Source: Cacajao melanocephalus (taxonomy: Eukaryota; Chordata; Mammalia; Primates; Pitheciidae). Taken from it: a DNA stretch of 64,000 bases. Position numbers and translations under genes: made by a program. Location of the stretch: contig CAUYLG010038528.1 in NCBI GenBank assembly GCA_963573385.1, positions 59,993 to 123,992 on the forward strand. Direction: 5' to 3'. This document shows, piece by piece, positions 52,690 to 64,000 of this stretch. The stretch's first letter is position 1, and every line of letters starts with the position of its first letter. The notes below the pieces were generated by a model, which worked only from the letters and a program-made list of their open reading frames with translations, ran no database searches and was not told where the DNA came from.

Positions 52690-53235
52690 AATTGCAAAAG
52701 TTTTAGATCCCAAAAAACCTAGATCTATACCTCAGCAAAAGCAATACTTAAAGAGGTAATGGCTGAGAATATTTCAAAACTAATGGTGGACACCAATCCA
52801 CACATTCAAAAAGGCCAGCAAACCCTGAGCAGTATTAAAAACAAAGACAAAAACAAAACACATAGCTGCATTGCAGTGAAACTATTTTTTTAAAGTGAAA
52901 AAAGATACTTTAAGATAATCTAAAGAGAAAGGACATGTTATTCTAAAGCCAGAGTTTCTCAACCTCAACAAGATTGACATTTGAGACTGAATAATTCCTT
53001 GTTGTAGAGGGATTGCAAGATGTTTAGCAGAATTCCTGTCTTCTGTGCACCCAATGTCAGCAACATACCCACCCACCAACTTGAAGCAACTGAAAACGTC
53101 TCCAGAGAATCAAATATTCAAGGGGGTGAAAATCACACCTTGTTGAAAACTACTCTTTTAAAAAGAGCAATAGTAAATTGACAACTGACTTTTCCACAGA
53201 AAAAATAAAATCTGGAAGACGATGGAATACTTAAC
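52690..53235 (+). mobile_element. Ancient L1M, ORF1 region
   Basis: 52740-52830 and 53160-53230 are consecutive ORF1 sequence of an old L1, recognised by block order (GGTAATGGCTGAGAATATTT at 52756-52775, and GACTTTTCCACAGAAAAAAT at 53187-53206). Interrupted by MER20. Confidence 0.65.
52950..53155 (-). mobile_element. MER20 (hAT-Charlie)
   Basis: Reads on the + strand as CAGAGTTTCTCAACCTC at the left end and GTTGAAAACTACTC at the right, the MER20 termini in reverse. About 206 bp, near the family length. Lies inside L1M ORF1 sequence. The 8-bp target duplication is not clear. Confidence 0.85.
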
Positions 53236-53339
53236 AGGAATCTAACCAACCCTTTAAATTAACATAAAATATAGGAGTTAGAGAAACAAGTCAAATAATA
53301 TCACAGACAAATCTATAAGTAGCCTTATCTCTTAAAGAA

Positions 53340-53680
53340 CTCAGCATCGTAAGAGAAAAGCTAGGTTGGAAGAGGTTGTTGCACATTTTAAATACAAAAG
53401 AATAAAAAGACATAATAGCCAAATACAGTATGGATATTGATTGAATTCTGATTTGAAAAGAAAGCTATAAAAGAGTTTTAGGACACTGGCAGAAATTTGA
53501 ATATGGACTAGATATAGATATTATCAGAAAAATTTGCTACATTTTTTAGACGTGATAATAGTATTGTGCTTAAGTAAGAAAATGTCCTTATTCTTGGAAT
53601 GTGAATAAAATATTTAAGGATGAAGTACCATGATGTTGACAATCATTATTTTGAAATGGGCTGAAATAAAATATTAATAA
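53340..53680 (+). mobile_element. L1M-type 3' end
   Basis: 53430-53640 contains the blocks of an L1MC/L1ME 3' UTR in order (for example TTTTAGGACACTGGCAG at 53476 and TTAGACGTGATAATAGTATT at 53547-53566). Diverged, + strand. Confidence 0.7.
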
Positions 53681-53689
53681 TATGTATTT

Positions 53690-55580
53690 AACCAAAAATA
53701 TGGGTGCATATATATGTGAAAATGCTGACATTCTCTGTTGAAATTTTTCATTCAAAACTTTTTCAGACTGGATAACACATACATACATACACATGCACAC
53801 ACACAGCTTGTTGTTTACAAGACAGACATGTAAAATATAAAGATATGTAACAATTGAAATTAACAAAATGAAAAATTATATGCCAGCAAACACTAATCAA
53901 GAAAAAGCTTGTGTATTTAAGTATTAGACCAAATACACTTTAAGGCAAAAATAATTCCTATAAATAAATATATTTTATAATAAAATGTTCATCAAGAAGA
54001 TGTAACATTTTAAAATTTCCATGACTATTGACAGAATTGCAAATATGTTTAAAAATCCACAATTAACATAAACATTTAACACATCTTCCTCAATATTTGA
54101 TGATACAAGAAGAGACAGGATCAGAAAAGATATAAAAGATTTGAAAACATGAATAACAAATATGAACAAACAAATATATATGGGACACAAAAACTAACAA
54201 CTGCAGAAAACATTATTTTCAGGCATATTATTTATCAAAATTGAACTTATGCTGCATCATAAGGCAAATTTCAAAAAATTAAAATCTGGCTTCAGTGGAG
54301 TTAAACTGGAAATCAATAACAAAAAGATAACTAGAAAATACCTACATATTTAGAAATTAAGAAATACTAAATTATCCATGTATCAAATAATGAATTACAG
54401 TAAAAACTAGAAAATATTTTTATCTGAATTATAATAGAATTATATAATGGATTAACTATCAAAATTTATGTGATGCAGATAAAGAAGTGTTTAAGAAAAT
54501 TTGTAGCCTTAAATGCATAGATTAGAAAAGAAAGTTTGAAAATTAATGAACTAAGCATCTATCTCAAGATTAGGAGAATAAAAGAAAAAATAAACTCAAG
54601 GAAAAAAGAAAAAAGTAAATATTTAAAATTTTTAAAAATAATATTAGAGGGAATTGACAAAGTCACAGCTTATTTTAAAAAACTAATTTGTTAAAACTGT
54701 TGAATAAATAATCAAAAAAACTCTAAAGAGACAACACATAAAACCAAGGAAATATAACTACAAATTCTTTAGACACTGAAAATGTATGAGCATGTTATAA
54801 ATGACTTTATGCTAATAAAATGTTAAAAATTTAAGTAATATGAAAAAATCTAATAAAGAGTATCTAGCAATATAAATAAAGAAGAATTTTAGAAATATAA
54901 ATAGTCCTGTGATTATTAAAGAAATTAAATCCACAATTTAAAACCTGTCTTAAAACTCTAGGCCAAGGTGGCTTTCCTGGTAAATTTTTCTTAACATATA
55001 AGAAATAGTAATATTTATCTCCAATCTTACAAAAACCCTTAGAATATGGAAAAAAAGGTCAGCACCATCCCACTTGTTTTATAAAGCAATTATAATCTTG
55101 ATACTAAAACCTAACAAGAAAACCACAAGGAAAGAAAATCAAGCCCAACCTCATCCATGAACAAATACAAAAATTCTAACCAACATGTTAACAAGTCAAA
55201 TTCAACAAACAGAAAGTTAATAAAACATAATGAATAGTTTTATATCAAGAAAGCAAGGTTGTTTTAACACTTGAAAATCAATTTGTATAATTTATCACAC
55301 ATTAACAAAATTAAGAAAAATGTGATCTCAGCAAATACCGAGAAAAAAAGTTTTTTAGAATTTGATAGCCATTTATAATAATGAAAAAGTACTTAGCAAA
55401 CTAGAAGTTCCTTGGATAAGATTTTTTAAATATCAAAAATAATATGCAAGATATTAAATAAGTTTGGTTAGGTTAATGAGTATGACATCAGCCTTCCAAA
55501 AACATTTCTTTTTACCTTTTCAGAAAACCAGTAGCAACAATTTATAAAACAGTACCACTCACAATAGCATCAGCAAATAT
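53690..55580 (+). mobile_element. Ancient L1M ORF2, endonuclease to RT region
   Basis: Reads through ORF2 in order from the endonuclease-RT linker (54300-54700) into the RT domain (54960-55400) and stops at about 55580. Key passages are at 54306-54340 and 54965-55000 (AAGGTGGCTTTCCTGGTAAA). It carries the donor of the 24-nt copy seen at 57495. No 3' UTR. Confidence 0.75.
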
Positions 55581-55929
55581 CACATAGGTCTCTGCTTTCA
55601 TTTTCTGAGTGAGTGAAAGCCTAAGGAGCCCCAGGTGAAAAAGAGTAGGCAGAGATGAAGGCTGAGTAGAGAATGGCATGTTGAGTTACAGAAGCGAGAG
55701 AGGCTGCCAGTATTAATGAGAAAAGGCCACATACTGAAAAATCCAAACATGAAGTCCTACAAAGATGGAGGCAGCTGTGACAGGGTTTCCACTGACATTT
55801 TAGGTTATATTTCAAACACTTGAAATAAGAATAAAAGCAAGTTGAGGAAATCAATGTGCAAGGTCAGAATTACATACAGCTGTGTGGTTTACAACATCTA
55901 ATATTATCAAAATATCACACTGAGAAGCA
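55581..55929. other. Unassigned sequence
   Basis: The 77-codon - frame 55621-55854 has no known domain. No repeat named. Confidence 0.35.
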
Positions 55930-56180
55930 TTTTGTAAAAGTGGGGTTTACTTAGCTATCATATAGACACAATAAAAATTTACTTTTCTTTTGTATACAAA
56001 TTTTACAAACATATTCAATCACGTAGCCATAACCAAAACAAGATACAGTTTATTGCTATCACTCACAAAAGCTTCACTGTGCTCATTTATAGCAAAGTTT
56101 CCCACTCCCCATCAACTCCTAGCCTTTGGCAGTTTGCTATGTTTTGTGTTCTTATAGTTTAGTCTCTCACAAAATGTCAT
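55930..56180 (-). mobile_element. Old L1M 3' UTR fragment, antisense
   Basis: ATCACGTAGCCATAACC at 56019, then TTTCCCACTCCCCATCAAC at 56097 and the AGTCTCTCACAAAATGTCAT region follow the antisense order of an L1M/L1ME 3' UTR. Diverged. Confidence 0.5.
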
Positions 56181-56394
56181 GTGCCTCTTCGCTTTCAGAA
56201 ATATATTTTAAAAGAATGTACGTATTTCTAAAATACTTCAAAGAGGGTTCACTACAGCATCATTTTAATGAAATAATTTCTGAAAGCTTCATATTCTAAG
56301 CACAATTCTAAGTAAAATTCCCATGCATATTATAATCATGTTTATTGAATTAGACAAAACATAGCACTGATTGAAACTTATTAAAATAATTTAA

Positions 56395-56640
56395 GATAAT
56401 TACATAATCTTTCTTATGTGCCAGATAGCCTTTTAAACACTTTCATTTCTATTATATACTTTCACATGTAATAACTCATTTAATCCAACAAAACTATAAG
56501 AAAATTACTATAATCCTCATTTTATGGATGAAAAAATTGACACTCAGACAAAATAATTTGCCCAAGGTCATATGGCTAGTAAATGGCAAAACCAGAATTC
56601 AAACCCAGGCAAGTTGGTTCTATATCCATACAATTAAAGA
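56395..56640 (-). mobile_element. MIR SINE, well preserved
   Basis: Antisense MIR, about 245 bp, with the blocks CTTATGTGCCAGATAG (56413), GTAATAACTCATTTAATCC (56468), TCATTTTATGGATGAAAAA (56518), TTGCCCAAGGTCATATGGC (56557) and AGAATTCAAACCCAGGC (56593) all in order. Confidence 0.88.
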
Positions 56641-57484
56641 AAGTAGAATACAATTTTCACCTGTAATAAATTACCTCATGGTAACCTGGAAATGGAGGCT
56701 GACCTAGTCATGTACCTGTGTATGTATGCTAATAAATTAGATTCATCAAGTCATGGCACACTGCATATGGAAAGAAACTTAAAGCTCATCATGCCAAATT
56801 ATCTCACATTGTCACTGGGGAAATGGAGGCCAGAAAAAAACAAAAATTTGTCCAGTATTACTAGTCTAATTTATTGCCAATTTGGCAGTAAAATACAGAC
56901 ATTCTTTTCTTCACTGTTTCAAAATATTAAAGACACTCCATGCCAGTTGTCTGTTCACCTTGAAGCAGATACTCCATGCCAGTTGTCTGTCACATACAGT
57001 GGTCATTTCTGAACACCCTCAAGTGCCTTCATTCTTTCAGACCCCATCTGAATAAAAATACATGAGGTGCCTTACACATAGGTAATTATGTTTTGTTCCG
57101 TGTGACCTTGCTAGTGCAGCATCTTTACATGATCCAGAGGGCATATGTGAGATATCTGTTATGAGAGTTGTACCTTACAGAGATACTTTCTACTGAAGAG
57201 TGATTAGAATATTTAATCCAACCCTTAAACTCCCCAGGGGAATGCAAATGAGAGACGCAGACATAGTCAGCAGGCGCAAAGTGGTACAAAGGCAGAAATC
57301 ACAGAGAGCAAAAGCAAAAAGCAGAAGTCACGATGCACTAAATTTCATAAGGAGCCAAAGACTTGAGATTAAAAATGAGAACTGGTATGAGACGATCAAA
57401 CAGGAATATGGAGGCATGGCTGAAAGAACTAAGTCAATAGGCCTAGAGTGCCCCAAGGTCAATAGGGTGGCTTTTATACTATGT
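56641..57484. other. Unassigned, with a short tandem duplication
   Basis: The 106-codon + frame 56692-57012 runs through the tandem duplication and has no known domain. The 113-codon + frame 57200-57541 crosses into the MER5A and is also not recognised. 56755-56900 resembles MIR weakly. Confidence 0.35.
56932..56990 (+). repeat. Tandem duplication, 36-bp period
   Basis: ACTCCATGCCAGTTGTCTGT occurs twice, at 56935-56954 and 56971-56990; the two 23-bp copies differ only at the third base. Confidence 0.95.
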
Positions 57485-57694
57485 CAGGGTACTCAAATTC
57501 TAACCAACATGTTAACAAAGTGTGGACCCTGGTTAATCTAGCAACATGAGAATCACCTGGGAACTGATTAGAAATGTAAATTCTCAGAGCCCATTGAGAC
57601 TTACTGACTTTAAGACAGGGGGAGGCTAGGCAAACTGTGTTTTTAATAAACACCTGGGTGATTCTGATACATCATCACAGTTTGAGAACTACTG
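57485..57694 (+). mobile_element. MER5A with a 22-24-nt insertion
   Basis: hAT-Charlie non-autonomous DNA transposon. The left inverted terminus CAGGGTACTC is at 57485-57494 and the right terminus TTTGAGAACTACTG ends at 57694. The segment 57495-57518 is not MER5A but an exact match to 55171-55194. Flanks TACTATGT (57477-57484) and TACCAGGT (57695-57702) match at 6 of 8 positions, consistent with an 8-bp hAT target duplication. Confidence 0.9.
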
Positions 57695-57984
57695 TACCAG
57701 GTTAGTGACAACATCCTACTGACCTACTGAAATAGGTAAGTGACAGTGGTCTGTATGACATCCCCTTCCCATGAGCAACTACTGGATGCCTACACAGATT
57801 GTTTTTCTTCTTTTTTACTTCCCCCTCAGTCTTTTAAAATAAATCCTGGAGTAACCCCATGGTTTTTGTTCCTTGCAGTAATCTAATTAAAAACCAGCCT
57901 CAACTTCTGAAGAACTATATATAATCAATTTTAATGAATTGTTTGAAGTTCAAGTATTCAAATTATACTACTCTTTTGCATATT
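57695..57984. other. Unassigned sequence
   Basis: No frame or repeat recognised. Confidence 0.4.
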
Positions 57985-58470
57985 AATTACTTTTTTCATT
58001 CATTCATTAATTTAATATATATTTATTATGTACTTACCTACCATGTGCCAACAGTACCTAGCAGTGAACATACAAAAATCCTTGTCCAAAACGAACAAAT
58101 TAACAAGTAAATTATGAAGTATGTCAGATGGTCACAAATGCTGTGGGAAAAAAATAAAGAAGCAAGGAAGGAGGTAGAGTGCAGAGCAGGGTTTTGTGAT
58201 TTTAAACAGGGTGGTCAGGAAGATGTCTCTGCTAAGGCGACATTTGAGCTAAAACCTGAAGGTACATGGGAGCAAGCCTTGTGTTTCCCTGGGGTTAGGA
58301 TCTCTTTGAGGATTATAGGAACAGCAAGGAGGCCAGTGTGGCAGGGATGAAGGAATGACGGGAAGAGCACTAGGCATAAAGCCAGAGAGGCCAATGGAAG
58401 GATAGATGTGTGAGACTTCATGAGTGGTTTTAACGACGGGGTTTGAGTCACTGCTTTTGTAAGGCATGGA
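57985..58470 (-). mobile_element. L2 LINE, antisense
   Basis: Blocks in L2 reverse order: TTATTATGTACTTACCTACC (58022), CATTTGAGCTAAAACCTGAA (58241), AGGAACAGCAAGGAGGCCAG (58317-58336). Diverged; the ORFs 58114-58350 (+) and 58215-58490 (-) are chance frames in this element. Confidence 0.82.
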
Positions 58471-58939
58471 TATTTTACCTCTCCAATCACATAAACGTTA
58501 GATTCTTTACTTAATAGGAATAAACTACCTAGTCTTTTAACCTACGAAGTACAATTGTGCCATTTGAGAGTGCCAGACTGACCTCCTAGCTTTTACAATC
58601 ATTAACTCCAGGCTAACTCTGGAGGGAGAAATTGCAGTGGTCTAAATTATCTTAACTACTTTACAGGGAGAATCAAAAAATAAATCTCTCTTCTGGTTCT
58701 CTGGAGATAGATGAATTCTGTGCAGCATTTTGAGTAAAGAGACTTTATCTGACATGAAAATGACTCCACAGAGAGAACAATTCTCTTTTGGATAAGATTT
58801 GCCATCAGGAATGAGTTGCTGTCTGAAGACCTTTTGTTATTGAACACATAGAAAGTTATATGAAAATGTTCAGTTTGACATAGCTGCAAGACCTAAATTC
58901 ATTTGAATCAACATGCATGGAAACAAGAGTGATTGTGGA
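58471..58939. other. Unassigned sequence
   Basis: No gene-like frame. The 77-codon - frame 58656-58889 is not recognised. Confidence 0.35.
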
Positions 58940-59265
58940 GGGCACATGTCCTCATTGCAATGTCCCAGACACTGGGAGTCAGCAATGAATACAATTAACA
59001 ATAGTCCTCCTGCCTGGTGGAGTTCACATTATGGGGGCGGGAGACCAGGACAAAAAAAAAAAATTAACACATAAGTGAAAAGTAGGCTAATTTTGGATTA
59101 ATTTTAGATTGTTATGAGTGGTATAAAATTGGTATTAATTTTAGATTGTTACGAGTGGTAGCAGACAAGGATAACTGGCAAAGACTGTGAATTTCTACTT
59201 TCAATTAATTCTTTAGGGAAGCCCTTTCTGAGGAGATGACATTTAAGTTAAAACCTAAATAATCA
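58940..59265 (-). mobile_element. L2 LINE, antisense, with internal duplication
   Basis: GACACTGGGAGTCAGCAATG at 58969 and GAGGAGATGACATTTAAGTT at 59230-59249 follow L2 reverse order. It lies 470 bp from the preceding L2 in the same orientation and could be part of the same old element or a second copy. Confidence 0.78.
59097..59160 (+). repeat. Tandem duplication, 37-bp period
   Basis: A 27-bp segment at 59097-59123 recurs at 59134-59160 with one C for T difference. Confidence 0.95.
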
Positions 59266-59349
59266 GAAGAGGCCGGGCTTGCAAAAATTTGGGATCAAAA
59301 ACAATTCAGATGGCTTATGATTCACCATCACGCTTAAGATTTATCTTGT

Positions 59350-59510
59350 GATCTATGGTTTTCATTTCTCTTTCATATACATTAATTTGTTTGAATCCTC
59401 ACAATAAAATTGTGGAAAACATACAGTTGATATTAGCGAAATTAGGCTTCAGAGAGGTCAAAGGGTTTGCCAAAGACAGGATTTGCAGATGGGTCCTTGG
59501 CAGTCATTCC
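59350..59510 (-). mobile_element. MIR SINE fragment
   Basis: Antisense MIR order: TTTGAATCCTCACAATAAAA (59390-59409), GGCTTCAGAGAGGTCAAAGG (59445-59464). Diverged. Confidence 0.65.
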
Positions 59511-60595
59511 TTCTTGACCCAGTTTGTTGTTATTGTGATTCCAAAGAATATGACTATTGTCAAGTCTAGAAACATCAATATCATACACAGGATAGAAAAC
59601 AAGAAATAATTATATTTAGGTTTCAGTTATTTATAAAATATATAAAAAACTCATTTGCAACTATTTAACTACAGATTTTAACTGCTCTCTATTTTTCATT
59701 TAAGAGTTTCAGTTTTGGTCACCTAGATTTGAGGGTTTATAGTACCTTCTTATGCTGATTTTTGACTTGCATTTCTCTCTGAATTTAAACAACAATAGAT
59801 AAATATTTTGTGAATGCTAAAAGAGAACTTACTTTTAAAAAATGGAGCATATATATTCCCCATATCTATAAATTTCCAGAACAAATCTATGTACGGTTTT
59901 GAAAATCTATGGTTACCCAGAACAGAGATATAGTTGATGATTCAATTAGATTAGTAAAGGAGTTTTGAAATATGTAATACAAACTATTATGCTCTATTGT
60001 TGATATTAGTATTAAGAACTACATAAATGTGTAAGTTATTGTTTTTTTTTTTCAAATTCCTAGAGGCCTATACCACAGGAAAGACTGTCTACATTTTTTT
60101 TAGGATTTTCTTTACTCCCTAGCATTCTTGCAACATCAACTATATAAATAAGAAGTTTTTTCCTAGTTTCTCTGGAAATGTGTGGTTCTCTGTGTCATTT
60201 TATAATGACAAATTTCAGGGACTAGGTTAAGAAATATTCTTGTCATCTTTTCATGAAATAAGAAATTCTTTTTTGTCTCATGGATCTCAGAAGACTACAG
60301 TAATATGTTTAGCTACTATATATCATAACTGTGTGAAAAATATTTCTAAAGTGTGCTGAAACATGGTATTTTTAAAGTATAATATTTCCAGTTTAACATT
60401 AAAGCTTATTTTACCACACCAATCTATATCAGTATATAGTAAACCAGTATGTAATTTCTAGGCTTTTGTGGGGGTAAATCCTAGTCAATGACTTTGGGTC
60501 ACAGCTCAAGGCAGGAAAATAGAAGGGTAATGGCAAACACTGGGGGTGATGAAACTGAATAGTAGATGCAAGTTGTGCTAATAATTGCAGTATTA
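59511..60595. other. Unassigned AT-rich sequence
   Basis: No gene-like frame and no repeat recognised. Confidence 0.4.
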
Positions 60596-60599
60596 AAAA

Positions 60600-60828
60600 G
60601 ATAGTATTTACTACTGGTTATAATGTGCCAGATGCCAGGCTAAGCACTTAACTTACACTATCTTATTTAACTCTAACAACTTTTAATATAGTGACTGCCA
60701 GAATTATTTTATCTATTTTATATAAGAAATACTGATTTGCAAGAGATTAAACTTACCCAAGATCACATATTTATTGAGCAATAGAGCCAGGCGACCATTC
60801 AGAGAACTCTGAATATAAAGCTTTCCTC
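60600..60828 (-). mobile_element. MIR SINE
   Basis: Antisense MIR in order: AATGTGCCAGATGCCAGGCT (60622-60641), TATCTTATTTAACTCTAAC (60660), TTACCCAAGATCACATATTT (60753-60772). Diverged. Confidence 0.75.
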
Positions 60829-61599
60829 TACAGTAATATTGTAATAATTCTGTGATATATATGTGGCACATTTATATACTAGTACAACATTGTTCAACCG
60901 GTATCCCACACAATAATACTACTGTAGAATAAATGATATCTCACATCTAAAGGATTTTATAGCTGAATAATCTTAAGAAGGCCTGCATATTAAATCCCTT
61001 TCTTGCAGAATTTCTACAGTAAAGAAACCTGTTTAACCAGCATTTTCCAAGGGCTGTGTGTGTGTGTGAATACATGTGTGCTATATAATACTTCATTAAA
61101 TCCTGTGGGAAACATAACTGCAGAAAACACAGCACTAAGTATTTTTTAACTAATATTCAGATATATTCACTTAGAGTAAGAATTCACATCTATGTGACTG
61201 TAATTCAAAGCTTGCCATAAAAAAAAAAGCTTCAGAAAACTTTAAACTGTTTTTTACCCACAGCTATTGTTCCTATATCATCCACTTCTCACTCATCAGT
61301 ATGTTTGTGAATGTGTAATATTCTACAGGGTGTCTGCAAATTTGGGAAAAATGGAACAAACTTATTAAGTAATTTTAGTTTACTTTCCAAATCATGTGCT
61401 CAATATATTTTCAGGTGGTATACTCTTGCAAAGATGAGAAAAAAAAAACATGTAGGATTTGTGTAACAGCAAGCTGAGTATATGGCAGTCAAGTATCTAA
61501 GGAGGCAGAGCAGAGAGATTGGGCAGAAAAACTGAAAACAATTTTTGCTGGTCCTCATATACTCTCCTAGAGTATTTGGATTTTATCTTACAGTATACA
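60829..61599. other. Unassigned AT-rich sequence
   Basis: Small (TG)n run at 61057-61070. No repeat named and no gene-like frame. Confidence 0.4.
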
Positions 61600-61601
61600 T
61601 C

Positions 61602-61822
61602 AGAAGTAGGCACATTTTTTTGTAAAGAATAAGATAGTAAATATTTTAGGCTTTCTGGGCCATACGGCCTCTGTCATAATGTGTAATGCTGCCACCATAG
61701 TGCAAAAGTAGTTATAGATGATAGGTAAACAAAGAGATGTGCCTGTGTTCCAATAAAACTTCAAAAACATTTGGCAGGCTCAATTTGGCTCATTGGCTGT
61801 AATTTGCCCCACTCCTCAGTGC
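61602..61822 (+). mobile_element. hAT-type non-autonomous DNA transposon (MER33-like)
   Basis: The blocks TAGTAAATATTTTAGGCTTT at 61636-61655, GGGCCATACGGCCTCTGTC at 61658, TGTTCCAATAAAACTTC at 61748 and the right end near 61820 belong to a well-known non-autonomous hAT family. I recall it as MER33, but the family name is from memory. Confidence 0.65.
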
Positions 61823-61872
61823 TAGCCCTCTTTATCTTTCTTTCTTTTCTTTGTGGTTCTTTGTACATTGTT

Positions 61873-64000
<2,128 letters not shown>

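Noticed and set aside
57200..57541. 113-codon frame as a gene
   Set aside because: It runs from unassigned DNA into a MER5A and through the templated insertion, and has no known domain.

Overview
The window is noncoding primate DNA, most likely human or a close relative. Dimeric Alu elements, young L1PA/L1PB-type LINE-1 copies, MaLR-type LTRs (MST, MLT1), Tigger1, MER5A, MER20, MIR and L2 all occur together, which is characteristic of that lineage. I find no host protein-coding gene. The long open frames are either decayed LINE-1 or Tigger reading frames or chance ORFs, and the longest (positions 3169-3828) is an L1 ORF2 fragment.

Layout. 1-1.3 kb is unclassified AT-rich sequence, followed by a short L1 3' end. 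1.9-4.8 kb is a young L1 with an internal inversion of the twin-priming type. 4.8-14.25 kb is mainly ancient L1M/L1ME sequence on the + strand, broken by later insertions: a short L1 with a 12-bp target-site duplication, a tRNA-Gln-like half, a MIR, an Alu, a near-complete Tigger1 DNA transposon (9291-11568), and an unidentified insertion of about 1.4 kb (12361-13750). 14.25-17.3 kb is mostly unassigned, with an Alu, an L2 and a MIR. 17.3-21.0 kb is a mosaic of several L1 ORF2 fragments. 21.0-24.7 kb is largely unassigned. 24.7-27.4 kb holds an L1MB-type 3' half with Alu insertions. 28.0-29.65 kb is an ancient L1 on the - strand and 30.3-31.4 kb is an L2. 31.6-38.3 kb is mostly unassigned with MIR and Alu copies. 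38.3-40.85 kb is a composite: an MLT1 LTR, then an MST LTR, then an L1 that keeps its 5' UTR and part of ORF1 but lacks everything 3' of that. 41.1-46.9 kb carries L2, MIR, a HAL1-like element, an Alu, an L1ME 3' end and a young L1 fragment. 47-52.3 kb is mostly unassigned. 52.3-55.6 kb contains a solo MST-type LTR, MER20 and ancient L1M sequence. 55.9-61.8 kb has MIR, MER5A, L2 and hAT-type remnants. From about 61.87 kb a comparatively well-preserved L1 runs on the - strand out of the window.

The window has no operon- or pathway-like organisation. What can be read is an order of insertion (transposons inside older transposons) and a series of small local rearrangements: five tandem duplications with unit offsets of about 33 to 67 bp, a dispersed duplication of 72-81 bp (28.8 to 31.4 kb), and a 24-nt exact match between an L1M at 55.17 kb and the interior of a MER5A at 57.50 kb that looks like a templated insertion. 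I did not find a new biological system. The observations most worth following up are the templated insertion, the unidentified 1.4-kb insertion, the 3'-less L1 fused to an LTR, and the tRNA-Gln-like half.

Family names are from memory of consensus sequences and not from a database search. Boundaries are generally good to about 5-30 bp unless a duplication or terminal repeat fixes them.
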